This document shows positions 44,382 through 52,770 of a DNA stretch of 64,000 bases, piece after piece; the stretch's first letter is position 1; each line of letters starts with the position of its first letter. The position numbers and the translations under genes are program-made. Source of the stretch: an uncultured Clostridia bacterium (GTDB lineage: Bacteria; Bacillota; Clostridia; Christensenellales; Aristaeellaceae). Under the pieces are notes generated by a model, which searched no databases, was not told the origin of the DNA, and saw only the letters and a program-made list of their open reading frames with translations. Where the stretch lies: the NCBI GenBank assembly GCA_934632155.1, contig CAKTXZ010000004.1, positions 117,599-181,598 of the forward strand, read 5' to 3'.

Positions 44382-45704
44382 ATGTCATCCTACGTTACCA
44401 GAAAGACCCCCGGAAACACGGAATGGTTTCGCGACGCGCGCTTTGGCATGTTCATTCACTGGGGCATCTACGCCCTGCCCGCCCGGCACGAATGGATCAA
44501 GAACATCGAATGCATCCCCGAAGAAAAATACGACGTTTACTTCCGCCATTTCGACCCCGACCTGTTCAATCCCCGCGAATGGGCGAAGGCGGCCAAGGCG
44601 GCGGGCATGAAATACGCCGTGCTGACCACCAAGCACCACGACGGCTTTTGCCTGTTCGATAGCCAATATACCGATTATAAAGCGACCAATACGCCCGCCG
44701 GGCGCGATCTGGTGCGCGAATACGTCGACGCCTTCCGCGCCGAGGGGCTGCGCATCGGCTTCTACTATTCCCTGATCGATTGGCATCATCCCCAATTCCC
44801 CATCGATTATCTGCATCCGCGCCGCAACGACCCGAACGCCTTCGAGCTCAATCAGGGGCGCGATATGCGTATTTATGCGCAGTACATGCGCGATCAGGTA
44901 CGCGAATTGCTGACCAATTACGGCAAGATCGATATCCTGTGGTTCGATTGGTCCTACCCCGAGCCGCCCGTACAGCCCGGCAAGGAATGGATGAAGGGCA
45001 AGGGCCGCAACGAATGGGAATCCGAAAAGCTGATTGCCGTCGCGCGGGAGCTGCAGCCCGAAATCATCATCGACAACCGCGCCGATATCGAGCAGGATCT
45101 GTGGACGCCCGAACAGTATCAGGTCACCGAATGGGTGCGCCACCGCAAGACGGGCGAGCTGGTCACATGGGAAGCCTGCCAAACGTTCTCCGGCTCGTGG
45201 GGCTATTTCCGCGATGAAGCGACATGGAAATCGCCCGAGATGCTCATCCGCATGCTGATTAACACCGTATCGCTGGGTGGAAATCTGCTCATGAACGTCG
45301 GGCCGACGGCGCGCGGCGAATTTGACGGCCGCGCGAAAAATGCGCTTGCCGCCTTTGAAAAATGGATGCACGTCAACGGCCGTTCCATCTACGGCTGCAC
45401 CATGGCCGAGCCGGACATTCTGCCCGCGCTGCCGCGCGACTGCCGTTTTACGCAAAGTCAGGACGGCAAACGCCTGTACCTGCACCTGTTTGCCTATCCC
45501 TTCGGCCATGTGCTGCTTCACGGGCTGGCCGGCCGGGTCGAATACGCGCAGTTCCTGCATGACGGCAGCGAGATCGGCATAACGGAGGGCAAGATCGACC
45601 ATTTCTCGGAGGGCGCAAAGGTCACCGAGGATACGCTGGTGCTGAACCTTCCCGTCGTCAAGCCCGACGTCGTCGTCCCCGTCATTGAGCTTTTCCTTAA
45701 ATAA
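44382..45704 (+). CDS. Alpha-L-fucosidase, GH29 family, cytoplasmic
   Basis: Releases terminal alpha-fucose from oligosaccharides. 440 residues: the N-terminal GH29 barrel begins WFRDARFGMFIHWGIYALP, with KYAVLTTKHHDGFCLFDS (substrate-binding His pair) and ILWFDWSYPE carrying the catalytic Asp nucleophile at about residue 190. A C-terminal beta-domain begins near 340. There is no signal peptide, so it is cytosolic. ATG 44382 is set by CGGAGGAAACC; an upstream ATG at 44304 lies in the -10 box. Its place beside the glycan operon suggests it processes imported fucosylated glycans. Confidence 0.93.
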   Translation: MSSYVTRKTPGNTEWFRDARFGMFIHWGIYALPARHEWIKNIECIPEEKYDVYFRHFDPDLFNPREWAKAAKAAGMKYAVLTTKHHDGFCLFDSQYTDYKATNTPAGRDLVREYVDAFRAEGLRIGFYYSLIDWHHPQFPIDYLHPRRNDPNAFELNQGRDMRIYAQYMRDQVRELLTNYGKIDILWFDWSYPEPPVQPGKEWMKGKGRNEWESEKLIAVARELQPEIIIDNRADIEQDLWTPEQYQVTEWVRHRKTGELVTWEACQTFSGSWGYFRDEATWKSPEMLIRMLINTVSLGGNLLMNVGPTARGEFDGRAKNALAAFEKWMHVNGRSIYGCTMAEPDILPALPRDCRFTQSQDGKRLYLHLFAYPFGHVLLHGLAGRVEYAQFLHDGSEIGITEGKIDHFSEGAKVTEDTLVLNLPVVKPDVVVPVIELFLK

Positions 45705-45712
45705 GCTTTATT

Positions 45713-45970
45713 CGCCCGCTGCGCTTGCGCGGGCGTCTGCGCGTCAAAAAGCTGCGTTTTTTGACGCGCGCCATGCAGGATGAAGACTTTCATCCTGCAT
45801 GGCAAGGCTGCGGAAATGGTTTTCTGCGCTGACGCTTCGAAAAAAAACTCCCCGCCCGGCAAAGCCAGGCGATACGAAATGAAAATGAAGGGCCGCCGCC
45901 CTTCATTGCATCCTGCAAGCTTGACTGTGACTTTTTCGGCCGTCTGTCGCCCGCTGCGCTTGCGCGGACA
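45713..45970 (+). repeat. Structured intergenic repeat, copy B
   Basis: Same block order as copies A and C: GCGTCAAAAAGC/GTTTTTTGACGC stem, hairpin CATGCAGGATGAA/TTCATCCTGCATG, AAGGCTGCGGAAATG, TTTTCTGCGC, CTCCCCGCCCG, hairpin GCC(C)GG..CCAGGC, hairpin GAAGGGC/GCCCTTC, TTGCATCCTGCAAGCTT and CTTTTTCGG. It is flanked by near-identical direct repeats CGCCCGCTGCGCTTGCGCGG (about 45713-45732 and 45949-45967), each itself a hairpin. Only the fucosidase stop and the GH18 ribosome site lie outside it. Confidence 0.8.
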
Positions 45971-45991
45971 TTTTCGGTAAGGAGCGAAAAA

Positions 45992-47005
45992 ATGAAGAAA
46001 ATGATTCTCGGCTATGCCACAAGCAAGGGGCTTGACCAAATGACCGCGCAGGACGCCTTGCGCCTGACGCACGTAAACCTCGCCTTCGGCGTGATTCGCG
46101 ACGGACTGCTGAGCATGCAGGGGCTGCCGCGCCTAAAGGAGCAGCTGCCGCGCCTGCGTCAATTCAACCCGTCCCTTCGTTTTATCCTTTCTATCGGCGG
46201 CTGGACGGCGGGCGGCTTTTCCCTCATGGCGCGCACGGAGGCAGGCCGCCGCGCCTTCGCCGCTTCGGTCGAGCGCGCAATGGACGAATACGCGCTGGAC
46301 GGCGTGGATATCGATTGGGAGTATCCCTGCAGCGACGCTGCGGGAATCGACTGCGACCCATCGGACAAATACAATTTTACGCTGCTTTTGCAAGCGCTGC
46401 GCGACGTCGCCGGGAACAGGATCGTCTCCATCGCCGCGGGCGGCGGCGCATATTTTATCCGCGATACGGAAATGGAAAAGGTAGCGCAGATTCTGGACTA
46501 TGTCCAAATCATGACCTACGATCTGGCCACGGGTCGTTCGATCGCCGCGCACCATACGCCGCTGTACGCGGGCGACGGCTGCGTGCCTACGGCCAATGCC
46601 GACACCTGCGTGAAAATATATGAAGCCGCGGGCGTTTCCCGGGAAAAACTCATCATCGGCGCAGCGTTTTATTCGCGCATCTGGCACAATGTGGAATCGG
46701 ACGGCGGCGGGCTGGGCGGCCATGCGGACGGCGCGGCGGGCTTCGGCCCCGAATACACCGAATTAAAGGCGCGCTATATCGACCAAAACGGCTTTGTGCG
46801 CCACTGGGATGAAAAAGCGCGCGCGCCGTATCTGTTTAACGGCAGCACGTTCATCACCTATGACGATCCCGAGTCCATCGCCGAAAAATGCCGCTATGTA
46901 CTGCGCGAAGGGCTTCGCGGCATCATGTATTGGGAACACAGCTGCGACCGCAGCGGCGAATTGCTGCACGTCATAAGCGACACACTGCATGGCAAGCAGG
47001 CATAG
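45992..47005 (+). CDS. Glycoside hydrolase family 18 (chitinase/endo-GlcNAcase-like), cytoplasmic
   Basis: 337 residues. The full GH18 barrel shows SIGGWTAGGFS (strand 3) and LDGVDIDWEYP, the DxxDxDxE active site with the acid Glu at about residue 110; then VQIMTYDLA and the C-terminal GIMYWEHSCD tryptophan strand. No signal peptide or carbohydrate-binding module. Likely cleaves GlcNAc-containing fragments such as chitobiose cores inside the cell. GTAAGGAG precedes ATG 45992. It follows the fucosidase across repeat copy B. Confidence 0.93.
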   Translation: MKKMILGYATSKGLDQMTAQDALRLTHVNLAFGVIRDGLLSMQGLPRLKEQLPRLRQFNPSLRFILSIGGWTAGGFSLMARTEAGRRAFAASVERAMDEYALDGVDIDWEYPCSDAAGIDCDPSDKYNFTLLLQALRDVAGNRIVSIAAGGGAYFIRDTEMEKVAQILDYVQIMTYDLATGRSIAAHHTPLYAGDGCVPTANADTCVKIYEAAGVSREKLIIGAAFYSRIWHNVESDGGGLGGHADGAAGFGPEYTELKARYIDQNGFVRHWDEKARAPYLFNGSTFITYDDPESIAEKCRYVLREGLRGIMYWEHSCDRSGELLHVISDTLHGKQA

Positions 47006-47023
47006 CGCGCAAGGAAAAAGACA

Positions 47024-47515
47024 ATGCAATATGCGTACCATTACGTCTCCCCGCTGGGCGGCATTCTGCTCGCCGGGGATGGAGAGCGCCTCTGCGGGCT
47101 ATGGTTTGAGGGGCAGAAGTATTTTGCCGCCGGGCTCTCGCCCCATGCGGTCGAAAAAGTGCTCCCCGTATTTGATTTGACCGTGCGCTGGCTGGACGAA
47201 TACTTTTCCGGCCGCGCGCCCGCCTTCACGCCGCCGCTGCTGCTGCCCGGCTCTCCCTTTCGCGCGGCGGTGTATCGGCGTTTATTGGCCATTCCCTACG
47301 GCAGCACAGCCACCTACAGCGAGCTTGCCCGGAGCGTTGCCGCGGAGACCGGCGCCGTTCCCTGCGCGCGCGCCGTCGGCGGCGCGGTCGGGCGAAACCC
47401 GATCTCCCTCATCGTTCCATGCCACCGGGTCAAGGGCGCAGACGGCCGCCTGACCGGCTATGCGGGCGGTATTGCCAAAAAGCAATTCCTGCTTGCGCTG
47501 GAGCTGAGCGTATGA
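47024..47515 (+). CDS. ogt: Methylated-DNA--[protein]-cysteine S-methyltransferase
   Basis: Suicide repair enzyme that transfers O6-methyl or O4-methyl groups from DNA to itself. 163 residues: an N-terminal ribonuclease-H-like domain (YHYVSPLGGILLAG) and a C-terminal DNA-binding domain with the acceptor cysteine in ISLIVPCHRVKGADG (about residue 133) and the helix PYGSTATYSELA. GCAAGGAAAAAG lies upstream. It starts 18 bases after GH18 and probably ends the same transcript, with a terminator at 47582-47609. Confidence 0.95.
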   Translation: MQYAYHYVSPLGGILLAGDGERLCGLWFEGQKYFAAGLSPHAVEKVLPVFDLTVRWLDEYFSGRAPAFTPPLLLPGSPFRAAVYRRLLAIPYGSTATYSELARSVAAETGAVPCARAVGGAVGRNPISLIVPCHRVKGADGRLTGYAGGIAKKQFLLALELSV

Positions 47516-47581
47516 TCGCGCCCGCCGCGAGAACCATCGCAGGCCAGCGGAAACGCCCCTGACGTAAGCCCTCCTCCGCAC

Positions 47582-47609
47582 GCAGCCCATTGCTTGGCGC
47601 TGCTTTTTT
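47582..47609 (+). terminator. Rho-independent terminator after ogt
   Basis: GCAGC (47582-47586) pairs with GCTGC (47599-47603), with extra inner pairs, followed by six Ts. Confidence 0.65.
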
Positions 47610-47641
47610 CAGGAAAGGGGGGTGGCGAAGGAAGCGGCGTC

Positions 47642-49141
47642 TCATACGCCCGTGCCGTCAAAGGGCCCGCCGACAACGGGAAGACGTTCAACCAGCAAAA
47701 GCTTGCCGTCCCGCGCCTCCCAGATTGTGGTTCCCTCTGCGGCAAAGCACATGCTTTCCCGCGGTATGCTGCGCAGAAGGTTCTGATACCGCGGATCCTC
47801 CGCGCTGACGTTGCGGAAATTCGTCGGAATCAGCGCAATATCCGCGCCGATGACTTCATAGGCGTGCGGCAGCAGGTTGAACAGATGATGCGCGGGCTGA
47901 ACGGCGGTCGCATGCAGCGTTTCATGATAATTCTCCAGCAGAATTCGCTCGGCGTCGCGGTTCATATCGCCCAGCACCAGAAAGCTCACGCCGTCAAAGG
48001 AGATTTTCACCACCAGCGACGTATCGTTGAACCCGCCGATCAGCTCGTTCCCGCCCGCGCCCACGCTGTCCTCATGCGTCTGAAGGAACTGGAGCTTCAC
48101 GCCCGCCAGCGTCATTTCCTGTCCGGCGTGCGGCTTGAGGTACTTTGCGTTCGGGTAATATTCATTCAGCCGCGCAAGCGCGACATAGGCCGAGAACATC
48201 GGCTCATAGTGCGCGAAGGCCGGGAAATTGAAAATCAGGCGCTGCACATCCATTTCGTCGTGGTGAAGCCGAATCAGCTTGCCAAACACATCCAGATGAT
48301 CGTCGTGCGCATGCGTGCACATCCACGCCGCCACACGGATTTTTTCGCCCGCCTGCACGTCCGTCCACGTCCGCATCAGGCGCATCAGCTCGGCGATCGC
48401 AGCGTCGGTCGCCTGTTCGTATTCGCCGCCGTCAATGATAAAAAGGGAATTATCCGGCAGGCGAAGCAGATACAGCATGCCACAATCCGCCGTTACGCCC
48501 GAAATCATCTTGTCATAATACAGTCCGAACTGGCATAGCTGCGTTTTTACGCATGGAATGAGCGCGCCGCCGCTCAGCTGCGGAATGGGCGCGCTGACCG
48601 TATCATCCTCAAAGCGCGCCGTCCCGCTGTTGCCCATAAACGCCGCGTAAATCAGCCGTTCGTCCTTTTGGAATTCGCAAAAATGATTGTTTTCAATCTG
48701 GTTTGTCCAAATTTTTTCAAATCCCGCCGCTTCCAGCCGCGCCGCATACGCTTCAAACGCCGAAAGCGTGGTTTCAGTTACGGCGCGCAGCATGCAATGC
48801 CGGTCCAGCTTCAGACCGGGACGTATATCGCGCGGCGTGACGGTAAAGGACGCGCCGTCCCGCACCGCGTGGTATTCCCGGTCGCGGCCGGTCACGTCAA
48901 ACGCAAGGCGGCCGTCCCCCAGCTCCGTTACGTGCGTTTTGCAGCCGCACAGAGCGAGCCTGCGCGCCTCCTTTTGCAGCGTTTCCACGCGGCGCTCCCT
49001 GAGGGAAGCATAGGGCTTCCCATCATTAAACGCGATGTACCGGCCCTGTCCCGCGTCGTATATCCCGTCCGACATCCGGCCGCCCTCATAGGCCGGCAGG
49101 CCGGGCAGCAGTGCTTTATTTAGGTCAAATTCATCCCGCAT
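47642..49141 (-). CDS. MBL-fold metallohydrolase of unknown substrate
   Basis: 499 residues. The C-terminal metallo-beta-lactamase domain (about 225-470) carries LFIIDGGEYE and the metal motif CTHAHDDHLDVFG (HxHxDH), followed by FLVLGDMNRDAERIL. The N-terminal 200 residues look like an added domain with repeated beta strands. No signal peptide. GGAGGAGAG precedes ATG 49141; a longer open frame reaches 49255 without a ribosome site. Such long Clostridia MBL proteins have no fixed function. Convergent with ogt, monocistronic. Confidence 0.82.
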   Translation of the reverse strand: MRDEFDLNKALLPGLPAYEGGRMSDGIYDAGQGRYIAFNDGKPYASLRERRVETLQKEARRLALCGCKTHVTELGDGRLAFDVTGRDREYHAVRDGASFTVTPRDIRPGLKLDRHCMLRAVTETTLSAFEAYAARLEAAGFEKIWTNQIENNHFCEFQKDERLIYAAFMGNSGTARFEDDTVSAPIPQLSGGALIPCVKTQLCQFGLYYDKMISGVTADCGMLYLLRLPDNSLFIIDGGEYEQATDAAIAELMRLMRTWTDVQAGEKIRVAAWMCTHAHDDHLDVFGKLIRLHHDEMDVQRLIFNFPAFAHYEPMFSAYVALARLNEYYPNAKYLKPHAGQEMTLAGVKLQFLQTHEDSVGAGGNELIGGFNDTSLVVKISFDGVSFLVLGDMNRDAERILLENYHETLHATAVQPAHHLFNLLPHAYEVIGADIALIPTNFRNVSAEDPRYQNLLRSIPRESMCFAAEGTTIWEARDGKLLLVERLPVVGGPFDGTGV

Positions 49142-49247
49142 GCGTCTCTCCTCCTTCGCGATGAAAGCAATTCTCGCGCTTTTGCACGCTACATTTCGAC
49201 ATGCCGGCGAAAAATCCTTGCCGCGCTGCGCAAAACCGCGCTTTTTG

Positions 49248-49280
49248 CAAAACAAAATACCGAAGGCTTTCCCTCGGTAT
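49248..49280 (-). terminator. Rho-independent terminator of the HPr-like gene
   Basis: On the minus strand ATACCGA (49274-49280) pairs with TCGGTAT (49257-49263), followed by TTTGTTTT (49248-49256). Confidence 0.8.
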
Positions 49281-49373
49281 CCTGTCTGCGGCTTCGCAAC
49301 GAGAGCCGGTATGTAAACGTCCCATGGACGGTTGTCGCGTTTTGCGCGCGGCGAGCGCGCAGCCCTGCGTTGA

Positions 49374-49616
49374 TTACTTGGCGATGTAATCCTTCACAGC
49401 CTCAAGGAAGCGCGGAAGCTCCGCATCGTCCAAATCGCCGGTGTCCAGATACATCGTATCGCGCGCGGAGTACATCATCGCCAAAATGCCCAGCGTGGAC
49501 TTGGGATCGATGCAGAACTTCTCGGAGCGCAGATACAGCTCGTTCGGGAATTCCTTGCAGATGCTGCTCAGGTGTTCAGCCGCCTTCATGGAATCAACAT
49601 GCACATGAATGGTCAT
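49374..49616 (-). CDS. HPr-like protein lacking the phosphorylated histidine
   Basis: 80 residues matching the HPr fold in length and pattern. The Ser46 region is present (DPKSTLGILAMMYS) and the C-terminal helix reads LPRFLEAVKDYIAK. The GLHARPA loop that holds phospho-His15 is replaced by DSMKAAEHLSSI, so it cannot act in PTS phosphotransfer. It might serve as a Crh-like regulator through the Ser site, which is inference. AAAAGGAG precedes ATG 49616; longer readings lack a ribosome site. It has its own promoter and terminator. Confidence 0.8.
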   Translation of the reverse strand: MTIHVHVDSMKAAEHLSSICKEFPNELYLRSEKFCIDPKSTLGILAMMYSARDTMYLDTGDLDDAELPRFLEAVKDYIAK

Positions 49617-49684
49617 TGCTTTCACTCCTTTTCTCACGGGCCTCGCCCGTTCCTTGCGGAAGGTCATCCCCTTCCACGTCGCAT

Positions 49685-49713
49685 AGTGTAGCAAAATTCC
49701 GCATGAAAATCAA
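49685..49713 (-). promoter_or_regulatory. Promoter of the HPr-like gene
   Basis: Minus strand TTGATT (49708-49713), 17-base spacer, TACACT (49685-49690). The gap 49714-49809 is AT-rich with small inverted repeats but no gene. Confidence 0.65.
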
Positions 49714-49809
49714 GCCGTAATACCTCACACAGTTTGAAGGGCAAAATTAGGCATAATGTATAATATGGTTTTGACCATTACATTGTATGGTACGGATTTG
49801 ATTTATCCA

Positions 49810-51015
49810 TCATCCCTGCTCGAACAATCGCGGCATCAGCAGATCGCCGTTTTCCAGGAACGTGCCGTGCGCCGCCGCCGCCTCGCTGAATTTGCGCGGC
49901 GTTCCCTGCCTGCGGCTGTCGAAAATGGCGTATGGAACCGGCGCGCCGTCATGCGTGCGCGTGGTCATCAGGGTGGGGTGATCGGATAAAAGCAGCAGCC
50001 GAAAATCCCGGTCGACGGCGGGAAGCCTTTCCAGCAGACGGTGAATCACGCGCCGGTCGAGACGGCGAATCGCCTCCAGCTTTTTATCCAGCGCCCCGGC
50101 GTGGGACATTTCATCCGGCGCCTCGACATGCACGGCGGCAAAATCCGCGCCCTGCGCCAGCGCCGCGAGCGCCGCGTCCACCTTGCCCTCGTAGTTTGTA
50201 TCCAATTCCCCCGTTGCGCCCGGCACCTTGGGCGCGGACAATCCGGCCAACGCCGCAATCCCCCATACCAGCGGCACGGCGGATATCACCGCGCCCTGAC
50301 GGCGATACTTTTCGATAAAGGACGGCAGCCGCACCGCGCGCCCCGCGCCCCACGGCCAAAGCAGGTTCGCCGGCAGCTGACCCGCCCTGCGCCGCGCCGC
50401 GTTGATCGGATGCGCGTCTAAAAACGCGTGGCTTCTGAGCATCAACGCCGTCAGCTCCTCCGCGCGGCTTCCCTGCGGCAGGTAACGCTCCCATTTTTCT
50501 CCCAGAATATTATGCGGCTCCTTCAGCAAAAACTCGCCCGTCGACGGCGTGTTCATCACGCCGATGTGGCGGAAGGTTCGGCTCACCGTCACCCGCAGGC
50601 CCAACGCGCGCGCCGCCTCGTCAAACGCAGGGTCGCGCAGCAAATCGCGCGTCAGCGCCTCCGCCTCGTCGCCCTCAATTCCGCCGCCGTTATGGGAAAG
50701 CATCACGCCGTCCTCCACCGCGCACAGGTTCATGCGGAAGGACGTTTCCCCCGGCTGCAGCAGCACGCCCACGCCCGCCGCCTCCAGCACGCTGCGCCCC
50801 GTATAATACCGCCGAGGGTCGTAGCCGAAAATATTCAGAATAGCCGTATCGCTGCCCGCGGGCACGCCATGCGGCACCGTCTGCGCCAGCCCGAATTCTC
50901 CGCCCGCAAGACAGTCGAAATTCGGCAGCTCCAGCGCCTCAAGCGGCGTTTTCCCGCCCAGCGCCGCCAGCTTTGTATCCGCCATCCCGTCGCCGATCAC
51001 CATGACGTATTTCAA
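49810..51015 (-). CDS. apgM: Cofactor-independent phosphoglycerate mutase, archaeal ApgM type
   Basis: Interconverts 3- and 2-phosphoglycerate. 401 residues of the alkaline-phosphatase superfamily: YVMVIGDGMADTKL holds the first metal Asp; VPAGSDTAILNIFGYDP contains the serine nucleophile; then HNGGGIEGDEAEAL; the C-terminal metal sites are VHVEAPDEMSHAGALDKK and LLSDHPTLMTTRTHDGAPVP. TTG 51015 is chosen because AGGGGG lies upstream and the family begins at YVMVIGDGM. Related proteins in this family may act on phosphonates or sugars, but ApgM is the best fit. Confidence 0.9.
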   Translation of the reverse strand: MKYVMVIGDGMADTKLAALGGKTPLEALELPNFDCLAGGEFGLAQTVPHGVPAGSDTAILNIFGYDPRRYYTGRSVLEAAGVGVLLQPGETSFRMNLCAVEDGVMLSHNGGGIEGDEAEALTRDLLRDPAFDEAARALGLRVTVSRTFRHIGVMNTPSTGEFLLKEPHNILGEKWERYLPQGSRAEELTALMLRSHAFLDAHPINAARRRAGQLPANLLWPWGAGRAVRLPSFIEKYRRQGAVISAVPLVWGIAALAGLSAPKVPGATGELDTNYEGKVDAALAALAQGADFAAVHVEAPDEMSHAGALDKKLEAIRRLDRRVIHRLLERLPAVDRDFRLLLLSDHPTLMTTRTHDGAPVPYAIFDSRRQGTPRKFSEAAAAHGTFLENGDLLMPRLFEQG

Positions 51016-51103
51016 CGCTGCCCGCCCCCTCTTTTTCTTCAATCACCACGTATTATAGAAGAAACGCCGCCCTTTGGCAAGGCGAATACGGCGCGGCGGA
51101 CGC

Positions 51104-51154
51104 AAAAAACTGCGGGAAAACATCCTTCGAGCCTTCAAAGAACGTTCCCCCGCA
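51104..51154 (-). terminator. Rho-independent terminator of spoVT
   Basis: A 20-base stem (51135-51154 with 51111-51130) in which every departure from Watson-Crick pairing is a G-U pair, followed by TTTTTT (51104-51109). Confidence 0.85.
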
Positions 51155-51182
51155 TGTCCCGGCGCATGCGCAAGCGCCGCGT

Positions 51183-51737
51183 TTACTGCTCCATCTGGCG
51201 GCCGACAATGCCCGCCGCCGTTTCAGCCACCTTGACCTCCGTATCCCCCATCTTCGCGCCCTGCTCACGGGACAGCAGCAGCACCGCGCCGATCGCCTCG
51301 CCGTCGGCAATGATGGGCGAAACCACCTGCGCCGTATAGCCGGACATGTCCTCTTCATTGGTTACCGGGACGATTTTCGCGCCCCCAGTGCGGTTGAGCG
51401 TCATGGTCTGCCGCCCCTGAATGGCGTTTTCCAAATCGGCGCTGATGGGCTTATCCCAAAGCTCCTTCTTGCTCACGCCGCTCGCCGCCACCACCTGATC
51501 CCTGTCCACAATGCAGGCAATATGTCCCAGCGACCGAAACAGCGATTCGGTGTAGTCCTTCGCAAAGGACGACATTTCCCCGATCGGCGAGTATTTCTTC
51601 AGAATAACCTCCCCGTCCCGATCCGTATAGATTTCCAGCGGGTCGCCCTCGCGAATACGCAGGGTTCTTCTGATTTCCTTCGGGATCACTACGCGCCCCA
51701 ATTCGTCAATACGTCTGACAATGCCTGTTGCCCTCAA
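51183..51737 (-). CDS. spoVT: Stage V sporulation protein T, AbrB-type regulator
   Basis: Late forespore transcription factor under sigma-G in Bacillus. 184 residues: an N-terminal AbrB swapped-hairpin DNA-binding domain (MRATGIVRRIDELGRVVIPK, then IRRTLRIREGDPLEIY) and a C-terminal GAF-like domain (about 55-180). Length matches SpoVT. TTG start at 51737 with AAGGAGG about 9 bases upstream. It shows that the organism belongs to a spore-forming lineage. Confidence 0.93.
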   Translation of the reverse strand: MRATGIVRRIDELGRVVIPKEIRRTLRIREGDPLEIYTDRDGEVILKKYSPIGEMSSFAKDYTESLFRSLGHIACIVDRDQVVAASGVSKKELWDKPISADLENAIQGRQTMTLNRTGGAKIVPVTNEEDMSGYTAQVVSPIIADGEAIGAVLLLSREQGAKMGDTEVKVAETAAGIVGRQMEQ

Positions 51738-52175
51738 AGCTCAGCGCCTCCTTGCTTGTTGTCGATTTTAGATTTTCCATCGCAGGAGGATTTATGCGCA
51801 GGGCGAGCGCGGGGAAGATTTGGAAAAACGCCTCCGTTTTTGCCCGGCAAGCGTTGCTCTGGGCGCGCGGCGAAGCGCGCCTGTTTTTTCGCGCGGAATC
51901 AGGATTTGGCGTTTCCCTCGCCCGGCAGAGGCAGACGCAGCCTTCCCGATTCAAATAAACGCTCGCCGCTTGGGCGAACGATGGGAGGCTCGGTTCATCC
52001 TCCTTCAGCCGTTTCCGTACGGAACCGGCGGTTTTATCTGAGGCGCTTCTTTTTCCGACCGGCGCTTATCGCCGGGATCTGTGGTGCGCGAAGCGTGCGG
52101 CCGGCGGCGGCCCTTGCATTTTGCGCCGGTTCACAGGTTCCCTCCGCCTTTCCCGGCGGATTCGTACGCCGTGCT
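51738..52175. other. Intergenic stretch without a supported gene
   Basis: 438 bases between spoVT and the Spo0E-like gene. I see no open frame with a credible ribosome site. It holds a strong orphan plus-strand terminator (51862-51889), suggesting an unmapped short transcript starting between 51740 and 51860. Confidence 0.5.
51862..51889 (+). terminator. Orphan rho-independent terminator
   Basis: GGCGCGC (51862-51868) pairs with GCGCGCC (51875-51881) then TGTTTTTT. There is no plus-strand gene upstream, so it may end a small RNA antisense to the spoVT leader. Confidence 0.6.
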
Positions 52176-52355
52176 TTACGCATCCTTCTGATACACGGGC
52201 GTTTGGCGGAGAATGGTATCCATCTGGAACTCGTCAATTTGGCGACTCAGCCGGAACGCGGCGTCCGCATCCCCGCAGGCATAGGCTTCCGCCAGCTTCA
52301 GCCGCAACCGCTGTACCCGATAGCTCAGGCCGATCACTTTTGTTTTTTCCATCAT
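52176..52355 (-). CDS. Spo0E-family small aspartyl-phosphate phosphatase-like protein
   Basis: 59 residues, easily missed because of its size. It begins MMEKTKVIGLSYRVQRLRLKL after GGAGGGAAAAATC. The sequence forms the Spo0E helical hairpin: helix 1 VQRLRLKLAEAYACG, turn DADAAF, helix 2 with RLSRQIDEF matching the Spo0E signature SQELDxLI (Asp kept). In Bacillus this family dephosphorylates Spo0A~P and restrains sporulation. Spo0A-type boxes lie about 100-135 bases upstream. Assignment rests on motif and size; SRQID deviates slightly from SQELD. Confidence 0.78.
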   Translation of the reverse strand: MMEKTKVIGLSYRVQRLRLKLAEAYACGDADAAFRLSRQIDEFQMDTILRQTPVYQKDA

Positions 52356-52413
52356 GATTTTTCCCTCCGATTATCAATCCGTGTGTACATTGCTTCCCCC
52401 TTGGTACGTGTAT

Positions 52414-52442
52414 AGCATAGTCACTCAAAACACGATTTGCAA
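52414..52442 (-). promoter_or_regulatory. Promoter of the Spo0E-like gene
   Basis: Minus strand TTGCAA (52437-52442), 17-base spacer, TATGCT (52414-52419), about 60 bases before ATG 52355. Confidence 0.6.
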
Positions 52443-52452
52443 CCGATTATTT

Positions 52453-52490
52453 CGTCGAAACCTGTCGAAGCAGGCACAATTCGTTCGACA
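52453..52490. promoter_or_regulatory. Cluster of Spo0A-box-like sites
   Basis: TGTCGAA occurs at 52463-52469 (plus) and at 52484-52490 (minus strand), with CGTCGAA at 52453-52459. The known Spo0A box core is TGTCGAA. They sit upstream of the Spo0E-like promoter, a position compatible with activation by Spo0A~P. Confidence 0.5.
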
Positions 52491-52708
52491 GAAAGCGACA
52501 GACACAGCATATGGTCATGCGCAGCGCAAAAGGCACAACAGCATGTGGTTACCCGCCGCCGGCGACAGCTTTCATTCGTATGCAAAAACGACGCATGGCA
52601 CGCTCCAAACAGGCGCGACGCGCCGTTTTGATGGCGGCTGCAGCACGGAAGCATTCATCCATTTCAAATTAAATGTTTTTTTCAAAAAGCCGGTCGCGCG
52701 CGGCAGGA

Positions 52709-52737
52709 TTGCGCAATCCGGCACATTTCGATATAAT
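52709..52737 (+). promoter_or_regulatory. Promoter of the CmpB-like membrane protein gene
   Basis: TTGCGC (52709-52714), 17-base spacer, TATAAT (52732-52737), about 30 bases before ATG 52771. Confidence 0.7.
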
Positions 52738-52770
52738 AAGAGCGCAACCCATCAAAAGGGAGGGATCGCA

